Assembly: GCA_016764435.1 (NCBI GenBank)
Contig: JAESRX010000007.1
Coordinates: 179,545-243,544 of the forward strand
Reading direction: 5' to 3'
Length of the DNA: 64,000 nt
Source of the DNA: Flavobacteriaceae bacterium
GTDB taxonomy: Bacteria; Bacteroidota; Bacteroidia; Flavobacteriales; Flavobacteriaceae
This document shows, piece by piece, positions 27,322-35,115 of the stretch. The notes below the pieces were generated by a model. It was given only the letters and a program-made list of their open reading frames with translations, ran no database searches and was not told where the DNA came from. The position numbers and the translations under genes are program-made. Every line of letters starts with the position of its first letter. The first letter of the stretch is position 1.

Positions 27322-27420
27322 GGCAAGTCCTACACAACTAGCTCCCTTTGAATCCCCCAGGGCGGGAACGCAGCAAGGGTATTAGGTTGTAGCGGTGTGA
27401 TGTAGGTCGCTTGCCATTTT
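27322..27420 (+). ncRNA. ffs: Signal recognition particle RNA (small, 4.5S-like)
   Basis: SRP RNA binds Ffh and directs membrane proteins to FtsY. The conserved domain IV hairpin is unmistakable: CCCCAGGGCGGGAACGCAGC followed by AAGGGT, containing the asymmetric loop and the GGAA tetraloop. The ends pair as GGCAAG with CTTGCC, and inner arms CCTACA/TGTAGG extend the stem. The length of about 95-100 bases is the small bacterial type without Alu domain. A T run follows directly and acts as terminator. It is preceded by a strong promoter and lies in the gap between the DUF4199 and second SDR genes. Confidence 0.95.
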
Positions 27421-27558
27421 TTTATGCTTAAAACTCAAATCCCAATCTTAGGGATTTTTTTTATACCCCTACTTTTTTACCTGCATATTTTAGTTTTTTA
27501 TACCTTTTCCCCAGTAAAATTGTATAATTTTACAACCTAACAATTTTATAATTTTACT

Positions 27559-28362
27559 ATGCGTAAAGTGGTATTAATTACCGGTGGTTCATCGGGAATA
27601 GGAAAAGCGGTAGGGAGCTACTTAGTGTCCAAAGGTTTTACGGTTTATGGAACGAGTAGGAATGCTGAAAACGTTAAAAATCATCCGTTTACATTGGTTT
27701 CCCTGGATGTAAGAAAACCTGAAACTATTGCAACTGCTGTTGCTATTGTTATAAAAAATGAAGGCCAACTGGATGTCCTTATTAATAATGCAGGTATGGG
27801 GATTACAGGACCTATTGAAGAGACGGATACGGACGAAATGCGCCAGTTATTTGATACTAATTTTTTTGGAGCGATCGATGTGATGAAAGCGGTTTTACCA
27901 CAAATGCGTGCGCAACAATCTGGACTTATTATCAATGTAACTTCAATTGCTGGATATATGGGCTTGCCTTTTAGAGGGATTTACTCCGCTTCTAAAGGTG
28001 CCTTAGAACTGGTGACCGAGGCATTGCGAATGGAAGTGAAGCAATTTGGAGTTAAGATTACAAATGTGGCTCCAGGAGATTTTGCAACCAATATAGCCGC
28101 TGGGCGTTACCATGCTCCTGTACTTAAAAATTCTGCCTACGAAGCGTCTTATCAATTGAATTTAGATTTAATGAATGCGCATGTGGATCAAGGAAAAGAT
28201 CCAGAAATAATGGCCAGAGCTATTTTTAAGATTATAGAAACACCACAGCCCAGAATTCATTATAAAGTAGGGGAGTTGATGCAAAAGTTTTCTATTGTTT
28301 TAAAACGAATATTACCAGATGCTTGGTATGAAAAACTATTAATGAATCACTATAAATTGTAA
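27559..28362 (+). CDS. Short-chain dehydrogenase/reductase (SDR), second copy
   Basis: A classical SDR of 267 residues. The cofactor motif is TGGSSGIGKAVG, followed by NNAG in LINNAGMGITGP, the catalytic serine in INVTSIAGYMG, and YxxxK in YSASKGALEL. TNVAPGDFATNIA is typical of the group related to 17-beta-hydroxysteroid and retinol-type reductases; the substrate is unknown. It differs clearly from the SDR at 12445. The upstream 20 bases contain two copies of TATAATTTTAC, giving a possible but imperfect -7 region. Confidence 0.9.
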   Translation: MRKVVLITGGSSGIGKAVGSYLVSKGFTVYGTSRNAENVKNHPFTLVSLDVRKPETIATAVAIVIKNEGQLDVLINNAGMGITGPIEETDTDEMRQLFDTNFFGAIDVMKAVLPQMRAQQSGLIINVTSIAGYMGLPFRGIYSASKGALELVTEALRMEVKQFGVKITNVAPGDFATNIAAGRYHAPVLKNSAYEASYQLNLDLMNAHVDQGKDPEIMARAIFKIIETPQPRIHYKVGELMQKFSIVLKRILPDAWYEKLLMNHYKL

Positions 28363-28371
28363 TCATTTACA

Positions 28372-28379
28372 TACATTTG
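28372..28379 (+). promoter_or_regulatory. -7 box of the transaldolase-family gene
   Basis: TACATTTG lies just after the SDR stop codon, with TTG 12 bases upstream (short spacing). The predicted leader is about 54 bases. Confidence 0.45.
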
Positions 28380-28437
28380 TTCCTAAGGAGCATTCTGTAA
28401 TTTTGATGCTAACTAATTTTTATAAAACTCAACAAAT

Positions 28438-29085
28438 ATGAAATTTTTTATTGATACTGCTAATCTTGACCAAATTAAAGAAGCACAAGCTTTAGGTATT
28501 TTGGATGGTGTAACTACCAATCCTACTTTAATGGCTAAAGAAGGAATTACGGGACAACAAAATATATTAGACCATTATGTGGCTATTTGTAATTTAGTAG
28601 ACGGTGATGTTAGTGCGGAAGTTATTTCTATTGATTTGGAAGGAATGATTAAGGAAGGAGAGGCATTAGCGGCTTTACATCCACAAATTGTTGTAAAAAT
28701 TCCAATGATTAAAGAAGGGATTAAGGCTATAAAATATTTTTCAGACAAAGGAATTAAAACTAATTGTACCTTAATATTCTCTGCTGGTCAAGCTTTATTA
28801 GCGGCAAAAGCGGGTGCTACTTATATGTCACCATTTATTGGTCGTTTAGACGATATTTCTACGGATGGATTGGGATTGATTGCTGAAATTCGCCACATAT
28901 ACGATGTATACGGGTTTGAAACACAAATTTTAGCAGCCTCTGTACGTCATACCATGCATATTATGGACTGTGCTAAAATTGGTGCAGATGTGATGACTGG
29001 ACCTTTAAAAGCGATAGATGGGTTGTTTAAACATCCATTAACGGATAGTGGATTGGCGCAATTCTTAAAAGATGCTAAAAAATAG
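28438..29085 (+). CDS. fsa: Fructose-6-phosphate aldolase / small transaldolase
   Basis: A class I aldolase of the short transaldolase family, 215 residues. The start MKFFIDTANLDQIKEAQALG and the loop GVTTNPTLMAKEG are diagnostic. The Schiff-base lysine is in VVKIPMIKEG, and SPFIGRLDDIS follows. Proteins of this length act either as fructose-6-phosphate aldolase or as a true transaldolase; sequence alone does not decide, so the gene symbol is provisional. It is monocistronic with terminator. Confidence 0.9.
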   Translation: MKFFIDTANLDQIKEAQALGILDGVTTNPTLMAKEGITGQQNILDHYVAICNLVDGDVSAEVISIDLEGMIKEGEALAALHPQIVVKIPMIKEGIKAIKYFSDKGIKTNCTLIFSAGQALLAAKAGATYMSPFIGRLDDISTDGLGLIAEIRHIYDVYGFETQILAASVRHTMHIMDCAKIGADVMTGPLKAIDGLFKHPLTDSGLAQFLKDAKK

Positions 29086-29104
29086 CGATAGAATGCTACT
29101 TAAT

Positions 29105-29126
29105 AATACCAACGGTTGTTGGTATT
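29105..29126. repeat. Short perfect hairpin between the fsa stop and its terminator
   Basis: AATACCAAC-GGTT-GTTGGTATT is a perfect nine-base stem with no T run, directly ahead of the terminator. It could protect the mRNA 3' end or be a small dispersed palindrome. Confidence 0.5.
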
Positions 29127-29139
29127 AGTATAAATTATA

Positions 29140-29177
29140 TAAAAAACTGCGTCCTTTAAAAGGTCGCAGTTTTTTTA
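29140..29177 (+). terminator. Terminator of fsa
   Basis: AAAAACTGCG(T)CCTTT pairs with AAAGG(T)CGCAGTTTTT with one internal mismatch, followed by T residues. Confidence 0.88.
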
Positions 29178-29284
29178 TGATTTACTTATACGTAGGCTAT
29201 TTGATATATGGAAGTAACTGGGGCAGTCACACTTTCTGGAGCTGCGCATAATTTCTCCTTATGTTCCTTATTGCTGGAAATACT

Positions 29285-29390
29285 ATGATGCTCGCGTTAG
29301 GGATAGGAGCGGTTACCCTGCAACTTTTTTTTCTTCTAAAAAAGTGAAGCGTAGTAGCGTATAGCCCGACCCTTGGGGAACGCCCAAAAG
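29285..29390 (+). ncRNA. Candidate structured RNA resembling the Flavo-1 motif
   Basis: Nested pairings are visible: GCGTT (29294) with AACGC (29379), GGG (29300) with CCC (29365), and an inner ACTTTTTT/AAAAAAGT hairpin. The order GGGATAGGAGCGG, variable hairpin, AGCGTATAGCCC resembles the Flavo-1 motif as I remember it (CCCGATAG-AGCGG ... AGCGGATAGCGGG), with the outer bases changed on both sides. It lies in a gene-free stretch between convergent fsa and the PrcB-like gene. Its orientation and identity rest on memory of the motif; a covariance-model search with the Rfam Flavo-1 model would settle it. Confidence 0.5.
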
Positions 29391-29417
29391 AGTGTCTGAC
29401 GGTTTAAAAACGGTATT

Positions 29418-29867
29418 TTATTTTATTTTTTCAAAGACAATTTCCTTCGTGCTTTTGTCTAGTAAAACTATGCAAAACGGGGATGTAATAGCCATAGTAG
29501 CGATTCCGTTAGGACTCCTTTCTTTTATGAAAACGCGGAGTTTATTAGCGGTTTCTGTAATGTGATCTATGGAGATTGCATAGCCACCACTCGCTTTTTC
29601 TCCCATAAATAATGCAAATAGCATTTGTTTATTATAGTCTATTTCAGGGATGTCAAAACCTGGTTTTCTGATTTTATTAATCTGTAGATAAGTCTCTAAA
29701 CTACTAGTGTTTTCTTTTATTACTAGGAATTTAGCGGTGTTAAATCCTCCTTGAGATTCATTAATGAGTTCTTTAAAAGGAAATGTGATTTTTTGAGCAG
29801 TGGTCGTTTTATTGCTTGCACAATTATAAAGAAGAAGGCCTAGTAGTAAAAGGGCGGTGTTTTTCAT
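29418..29867 (-). CDS. Lipoprotein with PrcB-like C-terminal domain
   Basis: A 149-residue lipoprotein: the signal ends in LLLYNC, giving a modified cysteine at about residue 16. The second half has GEKASGGYAISIDHITE, LRVFIKERSPNG and AITSPFCIVLLDK, a pattern I match to the C-terminal domain of PrcB (protease complex subunit of Treponema dentilisin). A protease partner is not nearby. It probably sits in the outer or inner membrane facing the periplasm. It ends just beyond the Flavo-1-like RNA, and the OmpA-like gene is 68 bases upstream on the same strand. Confidence 0.75.
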   Translation of the reverse strand: MKNTALLLLGLLLYNCASNKTTTAQKITFPFKELINESQGGFNTAKFLVIKENTSSLETYLQINKIRKPGFDIPEIDYNKQMLFALFMGEKASGGYAISIDHITETANKLRVFIKERSPNGIATMAITSPFCIVLLDKSTKEIVFEKIK

Positions 29868-29934
29868 GTTATTTTTATTGTTTCGACAGGATGTTTTTCA
29901 AAAAGTATCAGGGCTACATTAAAATGTAGGTTGC

Positions 29935-31581
29935 TTATTCATCTAAGACTATAAATTCAACTCTTTTGTTTTTTAGATGTTCATAATTTTTACATTTTAC
30001 TCCATTGGAACAATGATTTAATAATTGAGTTTCACCATAACCATCTCCCGTAAGTCTATCGCTAGAAATACCATTATTTATAAGGTATTCGATGATTGTT
30101 TTTGCCCGTTGTTTGGAGAGTGACATATTAAAACTATCATTGGCTCTACTGTCTGTATGTATATTAATTTCCAATCGTATATACGGATGTTTTTCCATGA
30201 GGGCAGTTATTTTATACAATTCTTTTAGTAAGGCAGGTGTCAAGGTATTTTTATTGAGGACGAAGGTTAAATTATTTGGATTCACTTTTAGCATGAGTAT
30301 TTCTCGTACTTGGACAAAATCTAAGATAGGACTTACCTTTATAGTTTTATGAATCTTTGAATTGTTTTTAATTCCAGAAACAAAATACTGGCTACCATCT
30401 GTATAGAATTTTTTAGAAGTAGTGACTTTGTAGGATTTTTTACAATCTGTATTAAAAGTGAAGGTTCCGTCGGCCCCTGTAGTGATTGTTTTAATTAATT
30501 TTTCACTAGTAAAAAACTGTAATATAACACCTGATTCAACCTTGTTTGTATACGAATTTTTAACAATACCTTCTAGTAATTGGGTACAGCCGAGTCGTTT
30601 TAATTGAAACTCAAAAGCCCCTGCTTTTTTATCGTTTGAATCTGTTTCTATGGCGCGCATTATTTTTTTATAATTCTCCTTTTGTAATGAAACAGTAAAT
30701 ACGCTATTGCATGAGAGGTCAAAAGTGAATTTTCCAGCTGCGTTTGTTTGTATTGTTTTAATAAATTCTCCGTCTTTGGAAAGTTCAACGTTTACTTCTT
30801 TTAAAGGGGTATTAGAGCTCTCACTGCGTACCATTCCATAGATAGTTTTAGTGCATTTTACACTTTTTAATGTAAGGTGTTTTATTAAGGTCATCTGTGG
30901 GACTAAAGAAGTATTAAAGAGTACTGTATTACTTTTGAAATGTTCTTTTACTACTTCTATAGTGTAAGTTTTATAGCAGTCTAGACTGAAAGAATAGATA
31001 CCGTCTTCCAGGGTGGTCACCGTTTTTATTTTCTTATTATTCTTTAATAAAGAAACGGAAGCCCCTGCAATGTACTGTCCATTTAAGGAAGATTTTATGG
31101 TGCCACTAATGGTTTGGTAACAATAAGCTCCATCAAGTTGAAAATCTTTTTTTATAATGGTATTGGATTTTATATCTGATTTAAAAGTGATACTTTTTTC
31201 TTCAAAACCGGTTATTTTAATTTTTAAATCATAGGTTTTATTACATAAGAGTTTTAACTGATAACCTCCTGTATAATCGGTTATGATTTCTTTAATTACC
31301 TTATTATTTAAGCTCAGAGTCATGCGAACATGATGCATTGGTTTGTGATCTCCGCTATTGTAAATAACGCCTTGCATAATTTGAAAACAAGTATTTACAT
31401 CAAAATTTACATCTTTAATTATGACTGCTTTTATCTCTGTTGGTGTGAGCTGATTTTTGAGGTTTTTATTGGGAGAAATACTGTCCGTAACTTGTGTTAG
31501 TAATTCGGGAGACTCCATACTGAATAAGGCTGTTTGAAGTCCAATTAAAAATAGTATAATCAGGGTGAATTTTATTTTCAT
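29935..31581 (-). CDS. OmpA-family protein with four cysteine-paired carboxypeptidase-regulatory-like repeats
   Basis: An exported 548-residue protein. After the signal peptide come four repeats of about 75-90 residues (about residues 60-420). Each starts with a cysteine strand (CFQIMQGVI, CYQTISGTI, CTKTIYGMV, CTQLLEGIV), has a G-x-(Y/F) turn and then a second cysteine (LLCNKTY, LDCYKTY, LSCNSVF, TDCKKSY). This looks like Ig-like CarboxypepD_reg domains each locked by a disulfide. The C-terminal 110 residues are an OmpA peptidoglycan-binding domain with NIHTDSRANDSFNMSLSKQR and GDGYGETQLLNHC. It is an envelope anchor protein; ligands are unknown. It overlaps the DUF962 gene by four bases. 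Confidence 0.88.
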   Translation of the reverse strand: MKIKFTLIILFLIGLQTALFSMESPELLTQVTDSISPNKNLKNQLTPTEIKAVIIKDVNFDVNTCFQIMQGVIYNSGDHKPMHHVRMTLSLNNKVIKEIITDYTGGYQLKLLCNKTYDLKIKITGFEEKSITFKSDIKSNTIIKKDFQLDGAYCYQTISGTIKSSLNGQYIAGASVSLLKNNKKIKTVTTLEDGIYSFSLDCYKTYTIEVVKEHFKSNTVLFNTSLVPQMTLIKHLTLKSVKCTKTIYGMVRSESSNTPLKEVNVELSKDGEFIKTIQTNAAGKFTFDLSCNSVFTVSLQKENYKKIMRAIETDSNDKKAGAFEFQLKRLGCTQLLEGIVKNSYTNKVESGVILQFFTSEKLIKTITTGADGTFTFNTDCKKSYKVTTSKKFYTDGSQYFVSGIKNNSKIHKTIKVSPILDFVQVREILMLKVNPNNLTFVLNKNTLTPALLKELYKITALMEKHPYIRLEINIHTDSRANDSFNMSLSKQRAKTIIEYLINNGISSDRLTGDGYGETQLLNHCSNGVKCKNYEHLKNKRVEFIVLDE

Positions 31582-32036
31582 GAAAATAATTTTTTAAAAA
31601 CCCATGCAGGTCCTATTAGTAAAAATTGTAAATCTTTTAAAAATGATGGTTTTTTTCCTTCTATAGAATGTCCATAAAACTGCCCTGCCCAAGCAATAAT
31701 AAAAAGGATAATTGAAAAAAGAAAGAGGTTGATTTTTTCGCTAATATAATAGTTTCCTATGATACAGAGTATTGAAAAGAGTAACATTTGGATAAAAACT
31801 TTAAAAGAGAGGCGTAGGTAAAAAATGAGGGCAGGGATTAACAGTATCACAGCCCAATTAACAATTAAAGGGTTGTTTAATCCTGATACTCTCATTAATA
31901 AAGAAGAAGGAATACACATTACAACTCCTATGATACTAAAAAAAATGGCAGGAACACATAGGTAGTGTATTGTTTGATTCGTGGAGTTTTGATGACTGAT
32001 GGCATATTCGCTAAACCATTGTTGCATTGTTTTCAT
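31578..32036 (-). CDS. DUF962 / Mpo1-like membrane protein
   Basis: A small membrane protein of 152 residues with about four hydrophobic helices. The DUF962/Mpo1 pattern is present: HYLCVPAIFFSIIG near the start, and GHSIEGKKPS followed by LLIGPAWVFKK at the end. The yeast member Mpo1 is an Fe(II)-dependent dioxygenase that alpha-oxidises 2-hydroxy fatty acids; the conserved histidines in HYL and GHSIEG would be metal ligands. Whether this bacterial homologue does the same is not known to me. It starts the two-gene unit with the OmpA-like protein (four-base overlap). A second ATG three codons on (MQQWFSEYA) is an equally good start. Confidence 0.85.
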   Translation of the reverse strand: MKTMQQWFSEYAISHQNSTNQTIHYLCVPAIFFSIIGVVMCIPSSLLMRVSGLNNPLIVNWAVILLIPALIFYLRLSFKVFIQMLLFSILCIIGNYYISEKINLFLFSIILFIIAWAGQFYGHSIEGKKPSFLKDLQFLLIGPAWVFKKLFS

Positions 32037-32208
32037 AGGGTTTTACTATTTTTTTTGGGGGAATCTACTTCTATTGCATCTTTTAATCATTGGGTTATTT
32101 AATGATGAAAAAGCATGGGATATTAGTTGTAGTATATTAAATGTACAAAAAAAATATGAAAGGAATAGATTTATAGGGGTTTGAGCTCTTCGTTTTTAGG
32201 AGAATCCT

Positions 32209-32216
32209 TATATTTG
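32209..32216 (+). promoter_or_regulatory. -7 box of the GMC oxidoreductase gene
   Basis: TATATTTG ends 24 bases before the ATG; TTTTTAGG lies upstream near the -33 position. The predicted leader is about 20 bases. Confidence 0.55.
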
Positions 32217-32240
32217 AGTGCAATCTAAAGTAATTAAATA

Positions 32241-33872
32241 ATGTCAAAAACAATTAGTGAACCCTATGATTATATCATTGTAGGCTCTGGTTTTGGAGGG
32301 AGTGTTGCTGCCATGCGTTTGTCTGAAAAAGGATATAACGTTTTGGTGATAGAAAAAGGGAAACACTTTAGAAGTAAGGATTTTCCTAAGACTAATTGGA
32401 ACCTGAAAAAGTACCTATGGATGCCTTTAATAAAGTGCTTTGGTTTTCAGAAGCTTTCTTTCTTTAATAAAGTATTTATACTTAGTGGTGTAGGTGTTGG
32501 AGGTGGGAGTCTAGTGTATGCGAATACCCATATGCATCCTCCAGAAAGTTTTTTTAAAAATGATGCTTGGAGTCGATTTAAAGATTGGAAAATGGTGTTG
32601 GCTCCTTTTTATAAAACAGCCAATTTTATGCTGGGGAGCACCCCCGCAAAGGCGACTAATATTGAGGATGAACTCTTACGTGAAGTGGCGATGGATATGG
32701 GAAGGGAAAATTCCTATGCGAAGGTAGATGTAGGTGTTTATTACGGAGATACCAAAACAGCCGTAGATCCTTATTTTAATGGACATGGCCCCTTGAGAAA
32801 TGGATGTACTGAATGTGCAGGCTGTATGGTGGGCTGTAGAGAGAATGCAAAAAACACGTTGGATAAGAATTACTTGTATTTTGCCCAATCCAATGGTGCG
32901 AGAATACACGCAGAAACACTGGTGGAAAAAATAATTTTTGATAAGGAGATGGGTGAGTACACGGTAGAAACTCACTGCAGTACCAAGTATTTTAAGCGAA
33001 ATAAACAGCAGTTTAAAACCAAAGGTATTATTCTGAGTGGGGGAGTTTTAGGCACGTTAGACTTACTATTAAAACAGAAATATACGTATAAGACACTGCC
33101 TAAATTATCTGATACGCTGGGCGAAAATTTGAGAACGAATTCGGAATCCTTGATCGGCGTCATAAGCAAAGAGGTTAAATTAAATAACGGGGTAGCCATC
33201 AGTTCTGTCTTTAATCCTGACGATGATACTCATATCGAATTGGTGAAGTTTCCAAATGGTTCTAGTTCTATGGTGAAAATGGCGACTATAGCAGTGGATG
33301 AACAAAATCCTTTATTGAGGTTACTTAAGTTTCCGATTGAAATAATAAAACATCCAAGGCGGTTTTTACGCATGTTGTTTGGAAGTAAATTAGCAGAGAA
33401 TTCTGTGATTTTATTGGTGATGCAATCCTTAGACAATGCTTTAAAAATGACCTGGAAAAAAGGACTGTTTGGTGCGCACTTAAGTATTCAAGCAACCCAT
33501 GGGAAGTTAACAGTGCCTGCCTATATTCCGATTGGTCAAAAAGTGATGCATAAATACGCTGAAAAAGTAAAGGGTTTTGGAGCCAATGCGATTACTGAAA
33601 TTGGTTTTAATATGAGTAGTACAGCCCATATTATTGGTGGTTGTCCTATGGGAGAGAATGCAACGAATGGGACGGTAGATACTCTATTTAATGTATTCAA
33701 TTATCCCAATATGAAAATAATGGATGCTTCTATAATCCCATGTAACTTAGGGGTAAATCCTAGTTTGACTATTACGGCTTTAAGTGAATATGCCATGAGT
33801 CAGGTTCCAGAGAAGGAGGGGAATATTAAAGTTAAATTAGAAGATAAAATAGCTCGAAAAGCTGTTCTTTAA
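32241..33872 (+). CDS. GMC-type FAD oxidoreductase (cholesterol-oxidase-like) with Cys4 motif
   Basis: A 543-residue flavoenzyme. The FAD Rossmann motif is IIVGSGFGGSVAAMRLS (GSGFGG at 15-20). GVGVGGGSLVYANTHMHPPE is the GMC substrate-side loop. The C-terminus has HIIGGCPMGENATNGTVDT and CNLGVNPSLTITALSEYAM, typical of GMC C-terminal domains. Cysteines 189, 192, 195 and 199 form CxxCxxCxxxC, a ferredoxin-like pattern conserved in the cholesterol oxidase-like bacterial subgroup. There is no signal peptide. The electron acceptor and substrate (a sterol or other alcohol) are unknown. The gene is monocistronic; the next 254 bases hold no gene. Confidence 0.9.
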   Translation: MSKTISEPYDYIIVGSGFGGSVAAMRLSEKGYNVLVIEKGKHFRSKDFPKTNWNLKKYLWMPLIKCFGFQKLSFFNKVFILSGVGVGGGSLVYANTHMHPPESFFKNDAWSRFKDWKMVLAPFYKTANFMLGSTPAKATNIEDELLREVAMDMGRENSYAKVDVGVYYGDTKTAVDPYFNGHGPLRNGCTECAGCMVGCRENAKNTLDKNYLYFAQSNGARIHAETLVEKIIFDKEMGEYTVETHCSTKYFKRNKQQFKTKGIILSGGVLGTLDLLLKQKYTYKTLPKLSDTLGENLRTNSESLIGVISKEVKLNNGVAISSVFNPDDDTHIELVKFPNGSSSMVKMATIAVDEQNPLLRLLKFPIEIIKHPRRFLRMLFGSKLAENSVILLVMQSLDNALKMTWKKGLFGAHLSIQATHGKLTVPAYIPIGQKVMHKYAEKVKGFGANAITEIGFNMSSTAHIIGGCPMGENATNGTVDTLFNVFNYPNMKIMDASIIPCNLGVNPSLTITALSEYAMSQVPEKEGNIKVKLEDKIARKAVL

Positions 33873-34126
33873 AGCCGTTGTTTCTTTTTATAATTAGCAT
33901 GGATATGTCGAGTGATATTTACACTGACTGTTGTGACGATGCTGAATTAACTGACGCATCATTTTTCCGTCTTTCCTGTTGATGCCAGCGATTTATTCCG
34001 TGGATAAATTCACACGGAGTATTACGGTGTCTTTCTCTGTAATTAGCAATCTATTTTTCTAGACGACATGTATAATGGAAGGAGTTTAAGAGCTCCTAGA
34101 GGATGATAAAACAGCTTAAGCGCTCA

Positions 34127-34816
34127 TTATTGCAACGTTTTTATTATTTTTTTCGCATTTCTTAAAGAAGGATTTAATGTTAGTGCCATTTTATAATTGG
34201 TCAATGCCAAAGTAGAATCACCATTTTTAAGATAGGCCTCTGCTAGGCTATCATATACATTATAACTGTTTGGGTGTAGCGCAACATTTAATTTAAAATA
34301 GAAGATGGCTTTTTGGATGGAATCCTTGCGTAATTGAGCGTAGCCTTTTTTGTTCCAATCAGACTCCTCAATGATTGGGCTGAGACTGTCATTTTTTTGA
34401 ATCTTTAAATACGCTTTTAATGCTTTAGGATAATCACCAGAAGCTATGTATTCCATGGCGAATTTATAGGAGGCAGGAATTTTTTTATAGGTATTAGGAA
34501 TGCTGTCTTTTTTCGATTTTTTTAAAACATCAATGCTAATTGGAGTATCAGAAAAATTAAATTTAATTTTTTGATTGATTTCTTTGATGTAATAATCTGT
34601 AGTATTCATTGCTAAGGGCTGTATGTTTTTTAAACCTCCCCAGTTTAAGTATAATTCGTTTTCTACATAAAAGACTTGTATAAACTCATCTTCGTTAAGT
34701 AAATAGCGACCTTCTGTTTTTTTAATAAATTCCGGACTTATTTCTGAAGAATCACAGGATGTAAAGAATTGAATACATAAAATGAATACAAAGGATGCAA
34801 CTATTTTTCTGAGCAT
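34127..34816 (-). CDS. Lipoprotein with C-terminal TPR repeats
   Basis: A 229-residue protein with a lipoprotein signal peptide ending FFTSC. The first 100 residues are beta-rich and not recognised (EGRYLLNEDEFIQVFYVENE). From about residue 115 onward there are tetratricopeptide repeats, clearest in YNVYDSLAEAYLKNGDSTLA and NYKMALTLNPS. TPRs bind other proteins, so it is probably a periplasmic scaffold or accessory factor. The context gives no hint: it stands alone between the GMC gene and the immunophilin. Confidence 0.8.
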   Translation of the reverse strand: MLRKIVASFVFILCIQFFTSCDSSEISPEFIKKTEGRYLLNEDEFIQVFYVENELYLNWGGLKNIQPLAMNTTDYYIKEINQKIKFNFSDTPISIDVLKKSKKDSIPNTYKKIPASYKFAMEYIASGDYPKALKAYLKIQKNDSLSPIIEESDWNKKGYAQLRKDSIQKAIFYFKLNVALHPNSYNVYDSLAEAYLKNGDSTLALTNYKMALTLNPSLRNAKKIIKTLQ

Positions 34817-35067
34817 GGATAAGAAGTTTGATGATGTTAGCTATAATGATTGCTAATAAGACGCGTTAAGTTGGGAATTGTTACAAATATTGTAACTATT
34901 TGTTTTATACTAACGATGTTTCTAAATGATTGTTTAAAGGTTGTATTTATCGTAGTTATTTTCAGAAGGAAAATTAAGAAAATGGAGGTAGTCGTTTGGT
35001 TTTTTAACAATGAGAAGCTATGATTAAAATCGGTCCTTTGAGTACTTTTTAATTTTGAAATTGCGCA
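34817..35067. other. Gene-free stretch between the immunophilin terminator and the TPR lipoprotein
   Basis: AT-rich with no open frame, no RNA gene and no clear promoter; it must contain the TPR lipoprotein promoter, which I could not place. Confidence 0.4.
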
Positions 35068-35098
35068 TAAAAAAAGCCCGCTATTTGCGGGCTTTTAG
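35068..35098 (-). terminator. Terminator of the immunophilin gene
   Basis: AAAAGCCCGC pairs with GCGGGCTTTT around TATTT; the minus strand continues with T residues. Confidence 0.92.
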
Positions 35099-35115
35099 AA
35101 GGTATTATTGGAATC

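Noticed and set aside
12445-28362. The two SDR genes as recent duplicates
   Set aside because: They share only general SDR motifs; the cofactor loop, active-site context and C-termini differ.
31999-32184. 61-codon plus-strand ORF before the GMC gene
   Set aside because: Partly antisense to DUF962, hydrophobic by AT-rich composition, and it ends before the GMC promoter.
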